DNA of 6,514 nt from Algoriphagus sp. (lineage in GTDB: Bacteria; Bacteroidota; Bacteroidia; Cytophagales; Cyclobacteriaceae): contig JALRIY010000130.1 in NCBI GenBank assembly GCA_023255285.1, positions 1-6,514 on the forward strand, read 5' to 3'. The position numbers were made by a program, and so were the translations under genes. This document shows, in pieces, positions 1-4,460 of the stretch. The notes below the pieces were generated by a model that saw only the letters and a list, made by a program, of their open reading frames with translations, was not told the origin of the DNA and did no database searches. Each line of letters opens with the position of its first letter. Position 1 is the first letter of the stretch.

Positions 1-18
1 GATTAGTCCTACTTTCAT
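1..18 (-). CDS. Start of a truncated gene, possibly 6-phosphogluconate dehydrogenase
   Basis: Reading leftward from an ATG at 18-16, six codons give MKVGLI before the window ends. This matches the opening of the Rossmann fold in 6-phosphogluconate dehydrogenases, which often begin M-(K/Q)-(V/L/I)-G-L-I-G-L-G-x-M-G. The gene lies directly downstream of a Zwf-like C-terminus, and zwf and gnd are neighbours in many bacteria. A ribosome binding site precedes the ATG. Six residues cannot settle the family, since other NAD(P)-binding proteins start similarly; the identity is an inference from context. Confidence 0.4.
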
Positions 19-23
19 ATAAA

Positions 24-28
24 CTCCT
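24..28 (-). promoter_or_regulatory. Shine-Dalgarno site for the truncated left-edge gene
   Basis: On the minus strand AGGAG at 28-24 is followed by five bases and then the ATG at 18. The site overlaps the stop codon TAG (29-27) of the Zwf-like fragment, so the two genes were probably translationally coupled. Such a strong site is not seen before most genes in the rest of the window, which agrees with a different origin for this end. Confidence 0.55.
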
Positions 29-242
29 ATTTAAGTTTGAGTGGATAATCCCACTTAGTAATCATTTCTGTTTTATGCATTGGCCCCCACAATCCACCAT
101 GGTAGATATATGGTTGCGTTCTTAAACGACACTTTTCACCAGTACATAACAAATCATCAACAATTCTCCAAGACTCCAACACTTCATCTGCATGGACAAA
201 GTGTGACTGGTCTTCATGAATGGCATCATAAAACAATTTTTC
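27..242 (-). CDS. zwf: Glucose-6-phosphate dehydrogenase, C-terminal fragment
   Basis: About 70 residues ending at TAG 29-27. They match the C-terminal end of glucose-6-phosphate dehydrogenase, which oxidises glucose 6-phosphate to 6-phosphogluconolactone with NADP in the cytosol. The family block (L/F)xDAIxxDQxxFVxxDEVxxxWRIVDxLL is readable, followed by QPYIYHGGLWGP, which corresponds to the usual tail Y-x-x-G-S-W-G-P. The family is normally close to 490 residues, so the N-terminal four fifths are missing. The frame runs on upstream without a stop into sequence that looks like shikimate dehydrogenase, so the true left part of the gene is not here. The change happens at about 219-242, around residues EKLFYDAI. 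The DNA is AT-rich compared with the genes to the right. The fragment is recognised with fair confidence; its host is unknown and may not be the organism of the rest of the window. Confidence 0.75.
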   Translation of the reverse strand, partial: EKLFYDAIHEDQSHFVHADEVLESWRIVDDLLCTGEKCRLRTQPYIYHGGLWGPMHKTEMITKWDYPLKLK

Positions 243-365
243 ATTACCAATATTGGAAGTGTTCAAATTAATTGTCTCATTTTTTAAACCTAAACTGGTT
301 GCATTTATAATCATGTCAAAATTAGGTACTTCACCCCAATTTACAATATTAATTTCATCAAATTT
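219..365 (-). pseudogene. aroE: Shikimate dehydrogenase-like internal fragment fused in frame to Zwf
   Basis: Reading leftward from 365 (the codon before it, 368-366, is TAG) the frame gives KFDEINIVNWGEVPNFD, then MIINATSLGL. A (F/Y)D-hydrophobic-INATSxG(L/M) block is the signature of the NADP-binding half of shikimate dehydrogenase, the enzyme reducing 3-dehydroshikimate in the chorismate pathway. In the family the chain continues to a strand resembling (L/F)(F/Y)D(V/I)xYxPxxT; here it reaches LFYDAI and then becomes Zwf sequence. Neither the N-terminal catalytic half nor the C-terminal helix is present. The ATG at 314 lies inside the conserved strand and cannot be a real start. The piece is best seen as part of a chimeric junction, or less likely a broken gene. 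The exact limits cannot be set from the sequence alone. Confidence 0.55.
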
Positions 366-717
366 CTAGTTGATATTCTTTTTCAAAATACTCTATTACC
401 TGCAATTTCAGTAGTTTTTCTTGTTCTAAAAGGTCAAAATGAGGCAGTTCTTTTTCCAATTTCCAATGGGGCCACCCTTCTTGATCCACAAAGTCTAAGC
501 TGTAAAAACCCCCATAGCTGAGCACCTTGCAAACCGCAATGTGCATGAGGTCTTGTTTTTGTTCCTTGGTAAACGGCCGGGTACCTTGACCCAATTCCTG
601 TACTCCAATTAAAAACAATACCCCATTTAGGTCATTGGGTTTCTTACCAATGGTTTCTTGGAGGCCATCTAGTAATCGGCTCCAGCGTTTTTCTAAGTCT
701 AGATCCCGTTTAAACAT
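358..717 (-). CDS. Small protein of unknown function, coupled to the AhpD-like gene
   Basis: 119 residues from ATG 717-715 to TGA 360-358; a TTG seven codons upstream (738) would give 126. The ATG is preferred because it overlaps the end of the upstream gene by 8 bases, a normal coupling arrangement. I do not recognise the family. The protein has no signal peptide and no membrane segment, so it is probably cytosolic. It is charged, with a central segment around GVLFLIGVQELGQG, a middle stretch rich in aromatic residues (YGGFYSLDFVDQEGWPHW) and a Glu/Lys-rich helical tail. Its overlap with an AhpD-family gene suggests a joint role, perhaps as partner or redox target; that is inference. The last few codons abut the suspected chimeric junction at about 360-368, and the stop is a doubled TGATGA, so the true C-terminus could differ. 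Confidence 0.75.
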   Translation of the reverse strand: MFKRDLDLEKRWSRLLDGLQETIGKKPNDLNGVLFLIGVQELGQGTRPFTKEQKQDLMHIAVCKVLSYGGFYSLDFVDQEGWPHWKLEKELPHFDLLEQEKLLKLQVIEYFEKEYQLEI

Positions 718-1066
718 CTTTATGACCGTATTTTTCAAGCTCCTCCCAGTATTCTACTGCACGGCGAAGGTGAGGAATGACAATAGAGCCTCCAATCACC
801 ATGGCAATGGAAAAGACTTCAAAGACTTCTTTGCGACCCACACCAGCCTCAAATGACTTGCCCAAATGGTATTTGATACAATCGTCACAACGGAGGACCA
901 TGGAACATGCTAAGCCGATCATTTCCTTGGTTCTAACGTCTAATTCTCCGTCGGCATAGGTATTCGTGTCCAAATTGAAAAAGCGTTTGATGACCTTGTT
1001 GTCTTCGGCCAAGATGCGCTCATTCATCTTGCTTCTATAGTCGTTGAATTCTTCAAATAGATTCAT
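710..1066 (-). CDS. Carboxymuconolactone decarboxylase / AhpD-family protein
   Basis: 118 residues, ATG 1066-1064, stop TAA 712-710. The all-helical AhpD-like fold is indicated by the block GLACSMVLRCDDCIKYHL: Cys60-x-x-Cys63-x-x-x-His67 is the CxxCxxxH motif used by AhpD-type proteins for thiol-disulfide chemistry with peroxides. Glu48, in the segment before it, fits the acidic residue of the family's proton relay. The following segment with EVFEVFSIAMVIGGS is the usual second helix pair. The length is typical of the single-domain family. Because the two cysteines are present, a peroxidase or disulfide reductase role is more likely than true carboxymuconolactone decarboxylation; the physiological substrate is unknown. 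It is the first gene of a minus-strand pair, divergent from comF, and overlaps the next gene by 8 bases. Confidence 0.88.
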   Translation of the reverse strand: MNLFEEFNDYRSKMNERILAEDNKVIKRFFNLDTNTYADGELDVRTKEMIGLACSMVLRCDDCIKYHLGKSFEAGVGRKEVFEVFSIAMVIGGSIVIPHLRRAVEYWEELEKYGHKDV

Positions 1067-1095
1067 TATCTTATTCTTTTATGCAGTCCAATGGG

Positions 1096-1103
1096 CAAAT
1101 ATA
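1096..1103 (-). promoter_or_regulatory. Possible Bacteroidota -7 promoter element for the AhpD-like gene
   Basis: The minus strand reads TATATTTG from 1103 to 1096, an exact fit to the Bacteroidota -7 consensus TAnnTTTG. It lies about 30 bases before the ATG at 1066, giving a short leader. No clear -33 TTG is seen at the usual distance, so this is a weak call. If real, the element lies upstream of the shorter comF start, in the 77-base divergent gap. An exact 10-base palindrome AGGTTAACCT occupies 1123-1132 in the same gap and could be an operator. Confidence 0.35.
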
Positions 1104-1143
1104 CGGCTTATACATCCATTGGAGGTTAACCTATCTTTTAGCG

Positions 1144-1839
1144 ATGCAGTTATTTTTTTGGAAAGATTTTTTAGATCTTATTTTCCCACGAAATTGTCCT
1201 CTTTGCAAACAAGCTCTTTTTGAGTTTGAAGCATGTCTTTGTACCGTCTGTAAAGGCCTACTTCCTCGGGCTAATTTTCATTTAAGGCCTTTTGATAACG
1301 AATTGACCTGCAAATTACAAGGCTTAATGCCAGTAAATCGTGTGATTGCTTTTCTCCATTTTTCCAAAAAAGGCAGAAGTCAAAATTTGCTTCATCAGCT
1401 AAAATATAAAAACCAACCCGAAATAGGTGAAGAATTGGGTCGCATGTACGGTAGTATCTTAGACTTAAACGGATTTTCAGGTCTTTGGGATGTGGTGGTG
1501 GCGGTCCCTTTGCATCCACTAAAAAAAGCACGTAGAGGCTACAACCAGAGTGAGTGCTTTGGCAGGGGTCTTTCCAAATCCCTAGGAATCCCCTACAGCG
1601 AATTATTAGTGCGGAGAAAATTTACCGATACCCAAACCAATAAATCTCGCTTGCAACGCCTCACCAACGTAGAAAATGTGTTTGAATTGCAGCCGAGTGT
1701 AACAATTCAAGAATTACGTATTTTGTTGGTTGACGATATTTTGACTACGGGAGCAACGTTATGCGCTGCAGCAACGGCTCTTTTGGAAGGTGGTGCAAAA
1801 CTTGTAGATTTGGCTACCATCGCTGCCGGTGGTCGTTAA
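1144..1839 (+). CDS. comF: ComF family protein (phosphoribosyltransferase-like)
   Basis: 231 residues from ATG 1144. The frame is open back to an ATG at 1081 (252 residues), but the extra 21 residues are atypical and would run through the likely promoter of the divergent gene; the shorter form begins a few residues before the conserved DLIFPRNCPLC, as in relatives. Cys18, Cys21, Cys33 and Cys36 form two CxxC pairs of the N-terminal zinc-binding region. The C-terminal part is a type I phosphoribosyltransferase fold: LHPLKKARRGYNQSE is the usual central ComF motif and VDDILTTGAT (residues 196-205) is the PRPP-binding loop. ComF helps bring incoming single-stranded DNA into the cytoplasm in naturally competent bacteria; here its role is taken from homology. 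It is the first gene of a plus-strand operon and ends 11 bases before the next. Confidence 0.92.
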   Translation: MQLFFWKDFLDLIFPRNCPLCKQALFEFEACLCTVCKGLLPRANFHLRPFDNELTCKLQGLMPVNRVIAFLHFSKKGRSQNLLHQLKYKNQPEIGEELGRMYGSILDLNGFSGLWDVVVAVPLHPLKKARRGYNQSECFGRGLSKSLGIPYSELLVRRKFTDTQTNKSRLQRLTNVENVFELQPSVTIQELRILLVDDILTTGATLCAAATALLEGGAKLVDLATIAAGGR

Positions 1840-1850
1840 TTTACCTATTT

Positions 1851-2390
1851 ATGCATCCTGATTTAGATTCCTTAAAGTACCCCATTGGAAAATTTTCTGT
1901 TCCACAAACCATTGATAAGCAGACGATTAATTCAGCTGTTGAACAAATATCGGAGTTCCCAACGGCCTTATTTCAAGTTGCTAGCTCTTTGACACCTACT
2001 CAGTTGGATAGTCCTTACCGACCCCAAGGCTGGACGATCCGTCAGCTCCTTCATCATTGTGCCGATAGCCATGGACAAGCACTTTTTCGTTTTAAACATG
2101 CACTTACTGAAGAAAATCCAAGCATTAAAGCCTATGACGAAGGAGCATGGGCAAATCTACCCGATTCCCAGCTTCCGGCACAATATGCGCTAGATACGAT
2201 ACGTTTGGTTCATGCCAAATGGGCCTATTTGCTTGAAAACATGAGCTCTGCAGACTTTGAGCGTAGCTATTACCATCCAGAAAAGCAGCGTACCCAAACT
2301 CTCGCGGAAGTGGCGCTCATGTATGCTTGGCATGGAAAGCATCATCTAGCGCATATTACAGGTTTGATTCAACGCAATTTTGACCGTTAA
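1851..2390 (+). CDS. YfiT/DinB-like putative metal-dependent hydrolase or thiol transferase
   Basis: 179 residues from ATG 1851. An upstream in-frame ATG at 1761 lies inside comF and is rejected because the 30 extra residues look like out-of-frame comF. The opening LDSLKYPIGKF is characteristic of the YfiT group of the DinB four-helix-bundle superfamily. The core motifs are GWTIRQLLHHCADSH (residues 60-74) and YAWHGKHHLAHI (158-169). His68 or His69, His161 and His165 fit the three histidines that hold a zinc or nickel ion in Bacillus YfiT. TEENPSIKAYDEGAWA is another group hallmark. Members of the superfamily include S-transferases that use bacillithiol or mycothiol, so a role in thiol conjugation or detoxification is possible; the substrate is not shown by the sequence. 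It sits between comF and the dehydrogenase, with gaps of 11 and 3 bases, so co-transcription is likely. Confidence 0.9.
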   Translation: MHPDLDSLKYPIGKFSVPQTIDKQTINSAVEQISEFPTALFQVASSLTPTQLDSPYRPQGWTIRQLLHHCADSHGQALFRFKHALTEENPSIKAYDEGAWANLPDSQLPAQYALDTIRLVHAKWAYLLENMSSADFERSYYHPEKQRTQTLAEVALMYAWHGKHHLAHITGLIQRNFDR

Positions 2391-2393
2391 GCC

Positions 2394-3152
2394 ATGCAGA
2401 TATCCCTCGCTAACCAACGAATTCTTGTTACCGGAGCTTCCCGAGGAATAGGGCGCGCCATAGCGCAACAGCTCTCCAACTCTGGTGCAGAGGTAATTGT
2501 GCATTACAATTCAAATGTCAAAGCAGCCAAGGCTGTAGTAGCGGAACTCCCTACCATGGCCCATTTGGAGGCTTGCAACTTGGCAAACCCAACTGAGGTA
2601 AGCGGTTTTATTCCCCGCTTGGTGGAAAAGTATGGGCCTATTACTGCCCTAGTTAATAACGCCGGAATTTCACCTTCCGCCTCTGATTCCCTTCCTACGG
2701 CGGATTGGGTTGCAATTTGGGAACAGGTGATGGCTGTCAATGCTACTGCTGTAGGGATTTTATGCAAGGAGTTTGTGGATCAGGCTAGGTTACAGGGAAA
2801 TGGTCGGATTGTAATGATCTCTTCGCGGGCTGCTTTCCGTGGAGATACGCCCGATTACCTTGCCTATGCGGCATCCAAGGGTGCGCTAGTAAGTCTTATG
2901 CGATCGATAGCGAGGCATTACGGAAAAGAGGGAATCAAAGCATTTTTGATTGCCCCCGGCTTTACCCGTACCGACATGGCTAGCGAGATTTTGGCCCAGT
3001 ATGGGGAAGATTTCGCTTTAAAAGATATTGCACTCTCGGAGTTGACTCGGCCAGAGGATATCGCCCCAATGGTCACTTTACTTTGTTCGGGCCTTGCAGA
3101 TCATGCCACTGGTACTTCCATCGATATGAATGCGGGGTCCTACGTGCGATGA
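2394..3152 (+). CDS. SDR-family NAD(P)-dependent oxidoreductase (FabG-like)
   Basis: 252 residues from ATG 2394, three bases after the previous stop; the length is normal for a classical short-chain dehydrogenase. The cofactor loop TGASRGIG is at 13-20, NNAG at 88-91, the catalytic Asn at 115 (AVNATA), Ser144 in ISSRAA, and Tyr158 and Lys162 in YAASK, so the whole catalytic tetrad is present. There is one extra residue between Ser and Tyr compared with FabG of Escherichia coli. Arg18 in the GASRGIG loop and no acidic residue at the end of the second strand (VIVHYNSN) favour NADPH over NADH. APGFTRTDM (188-196) and the C-terminal GTSIDMNAG are also typical. The closest named type is 3-oxoacyl-ACP reductase, but many related enzymes act on other ketones or alcohols, and no fatty-acid synthesis genes are nearby. 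It is a soluble cytosolic enzyme; the substrate is not assigned. Confidence 0.9.
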   Translation: MQISLANQRILVTGASRGIGRAIAQQLSNSGAEVIVHYNSNVKAAKAVVAELPTMAHLEACNLANPTEVSGFIPRLVEKYGPITALVNNAGISPSASDSLPTADWVAIWEQVMAVNATAVGILCKEFVDQARLQGNGRIVMISSRAAFRGDTPDYLAYAASKGALVSLMRSIARHYGKEGIKAFLIAPGFTRTDMASEILAQYGEDFALKDIALSELTRPEDIAPMVTLLCSGLADHATGTSIDMNAGSYVR

Positions 3153-3214
3153 AAGCACAACAAAGCTTTAAAATTGCGGGTTTAAACGGAAAGCCCTTTT
3201 CTTATGCCGAATAA
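3149..3214 (+). CDS. Possible 21-codon ORF linking two operon genes
   Basis: An ATG at 3149 overlaps the dehydrogenase stop as ATGA and reads MKAQQSFKIAGLNGKPFSYAE, then TAA at 3212-3214, overlapping the next gene start (3204) by 11 bases. Such stop/start overlaps are typical of real coupled genes, and it fills the only sizeable gap in the operon. It may instead be chance, or a coupling device that carries ribosomes to the next start. No homology is recognised. Confidence 0.25.
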   Translation: MKAQQSFKIAGLNGKPFSYAE

Positions 3215-3791
3215 ATCCCCCATTTTAACTCCTGATTTGATCCAAATCTTGAAGATTTTTCTTGGGACTGCCTTGGGGATAGTTTTGGTTTTCTCACTTT
3301 TTGATGGGTATCGGGCGGACAATACGAAAAAAGGGAGAAGTTTCCAGGTGGCAGATGCCGATAGGCTCTTTTTTCTCAATCTGCGTAGTATCCATTACGA
3401 TCGGGAAGTCCGCCTAGAAGCGGGAATGGAAATTTATCGGCATGGGAAACGGTCGGAATCCGATTTGGTTCCCTCCTTCTTTCCCTCCCTTTTACTTCAT
3501 TCCAAACAGAAAGAAGCCTACTTGTTCTTTGAATTAGGAAGGGCAGAATATCCGATTCAAATACAAGTAAGCCTGGGGGATCGAGTCATTCAAATCCCGT
3601 TTGATTTGGGAGGAAATACGGCCCACAAAGTCTTAGGGGAGCAATTGTGGCCCTTACTCCAGCAAGATGCCTCTTTTAGCTTGTTGCTTCGGGATAAAGA
3701 ACTACCACTTTGGCAGACAGAATCCGAGAAAGAAGTTTTGAAAACCGTTTTGACCGATTATTTTAGACTCCTCAACCAACCCCAACCCTAG
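3204..3791 (+). CDS. Single-pass membrane protein of unknown function
   Basis: 195 residues from ATG 3204; upstream in the same frame a TAA occurs at 3183-3185, so no longer start exists. I do not recognise the family. Residues 12-33 form one hydrophobic helix (IFLGTALGIVLVFSLF) after a short polar N-terminus, which suggests an inner-membrane anchor with the rest probably in the periplasm, or an uncleaved signal. The remaining domain is a mix of strands and helices with no cysteines, with motifs such as FFLNLRSIHYDRE, LFFELGRAEYP and a Gln/Leu-rich C-terminal helical part. The middle LEAGMEIYRHGKR resembles a short strand-turn-strand. It ends in TAG whose last G is the first base of a possible GTG start of the thioesterase gene, so the two are likely translated together. 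Its role in the operon is unknown. Confidence 0.85.
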   Translation: MPNKSPILTPDLIQILKIFLGTALGIVLVFSLFDGYRADNTKKGRSFQVADADRLFFLNLRSIHYDREVRLEAGMEIYRHGKRSESDLVPSFFPSLLLHSKQKEAYLFFELGRAEYPIQIQVSLGDRVIQIPFDLGGNTAHKVLGEQLWPLLQQDASFSLLLRDKELPLWQTESEKEVLKTVLTDYFRLLNQPQP

Positions 3792-4246
3792 TGGACAACT
3801 CCTCGATTACCCCCATGGATTACTTTCGTTCCCAGGTCGGCAAGACCTTGAACCGTACTCCTTCTGCAGCAGGCAATTGGTTAGCAGGGACACTTTTGGC
3901 TGTGGAACAGCAATCCATCAAGGTTGGCTATACAGTACGCGCAGATATGTGCAATCCTGGACGTGTCTTGCATGGAGGCATTGCTTCCTTGATGCTGGAT
4001 GACGTGATTGGAATGGGAAATTTTGTGGCAGGGTCTGAGTTTTTGATGACGAGTATTAACCTGTCGGTGGATTTTTTATCGGCAGCACAGCTTGGAGAGC
4101 GCTTGGAAGTAAGCGCACGACTGCTTCGCTCTGGCTCCAACCTAAACCACTGGGAAGCAGAAATTCGAAAGGAATCTGGTAAGCTTGTGGCCAAGGCAAG
4201 CTCAAATTTGATTAAGACGCATGTGAAGATTGCGGATTTGAAATAA
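3791..4246 (+). CDS. PaaI-like hotdog-fold thioesterase
   Basis: 151 residues if GTG 3791 is used, which overlaps the previous stop as TAGTG; ATG 3815 gives 143 residues and is about equally plausible, since homologues usually start close to the YFR motif. The hotdog domain is marked by NPGRVLHGGIASLMLDD: Asn55, His61-Gly62-Gly63 and Asp70 (GTG numbering) match the PaaI catalytic set, in which the Asp activates water or the thioester and the HGG turn holds the acyl carbonyl. Later strands include TSINLSVDFLSAAQLGE and a C-terminal KLVAKASSNLIK. The family hydrolyses acyl-CoA thioesters in the cytosol as a homotetramer; the acyl group cannot be told. It closes the comF operon and is followed by a strong hairpin. 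Confidence 0.9.
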   Translation: MDNSSITPMDYFRSQVGKTLNRTPSAAGNWLAGTLLAVEQQSIKVGYTVRADMCNPGRVLHGGIASLMLDDVIGMGNFVAGSEFLMTSINLSVDFLSAAQLGERLEVSARLLRSGSNLNHWEAEIRKESGKLVAKASSNLIKTHVKIADLK

Positions 4247-4323
4247 CAAAGGGAAATAAGATTGAAATAGGGTAGAAAAAGACTCCGCTTCGCTCCGTGA
4301 AATAGGCAAAACGAAATACAATA

Positions 4324-4353
4324 GAAATACCCGCCCGCCGGGGCGGGTATTTC
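4324..4353 (+). terminator. 13-bp hairpin, possible transcription terminator of the comF operon
   Basis: A perfect 13-bp stem pairs 4324-4336 with 4341-4353 around the tetraloop GCCG. The core is GC-rich (ACCCGCCC) and the outer part is GAAAT/ATTTC. It lies 78 bases after the thioesterase stop. The bases after the stem are CATGTGTC, with no run of T, so an intrinsic terminator is not proven; it could act on RNA stability, or be a REP-like hairpin. The left arm's first 12 bases recur at 6158-6169. Confidence 0.5.
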
Positions 4354-4408
4354 CATGTGTCAAACCAATTGTAATTAGAATCGAAACAGATATATTACCG
4401 AGAAGGTA

Positions 4409-4446
4409 GGCTCGGTTTATTTCTACTGTATTTCTATTATATTTCC
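4409..4446 (+). repeat. Dispersed 38-base repeat, copy 1
   Basis: This block starts GGCTCGGTTTATTTC and continues with two further ATTTC units. It is a direct repeat of 6305-6342: the first 15 bases are identical and 31 of 38 match overall. Six of the seven differences are C/T changes, as if the pairing of a folded RNA or a pyrimidine-rich recognition sequence were kept. It lies just before the start of the cytochrome gene, ending 14 bases before the ATG, so it could also be part of its promoter or leader. Confidence 0.65.
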
Positions 4447-4460
4447 TTTTTTATTTATCT

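Larger units (their letters stand above)
4252..4446. repeat. Structured intergenic element with imperfect inverted ends
   Basis: The 214 bases between the thioesterase and the cytochrome gene hold an element whose ends are inverted copies: 4252-4276 and 4422-4446 pair as reverse complements at 20 of 25 positions. GAAAT on the left and ATTTC on the right recur at exact 11-base steps (GAAAT at 4253 and 4264, then GAAAA at 4275; ATTTC at 4419, 4430 and 4441). Inside are a triple five-mer CTCCG-CTTCG-CTCCG at 4283-4297, a 13-bp hairpin at 4324-4353 and a smaller stem ACCGAG/CTCGGT at 4397-4416. No ORF of note is present. It resembles a miniature mobile or REP-like element, but no target-site duplication was found. 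Part of it recurs downstream at 6305-6342. Confidence 0.6.

Noticed and set aside
27..314. A complete 95-residue gene starting at ATG 314
   Set aside because: The ATG lies inside a conserved AroE strand, the frame is open further upstream, and the two halves belong to different enzyme families.
1081..1143. Longer comF start at ATG 1081
   Set aside because: The extra 21 residues do not resemble the family and would cover the promoter region of the divergent gene; ATG 1144 gives the usual length.
1761..1850. Longer start of the DinB-like gene
   Set aside because: The added 30 residues are comF read in another frame; ATG 1851 directly precedes the conserved N-terminal motif.
2394..3152. Naming the SDR gene fabG
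   Set aside because: The catalytic residues fit many SDR enzymes and no acyl-carrier or fatty-acid synthesis genes are nearby.
3928..4356. Minus-strand 142-codon frame opposite the thioesterase
   Set aside because: It runs antisense through a clear hotdog gene and through the hairpin, and has no recognisable domain.
4252..4446. CRISPR array
   Set aside because: The repeated units are only five bases long at 11-base steps, with no constant long repeat, no spacers and no cas genes.
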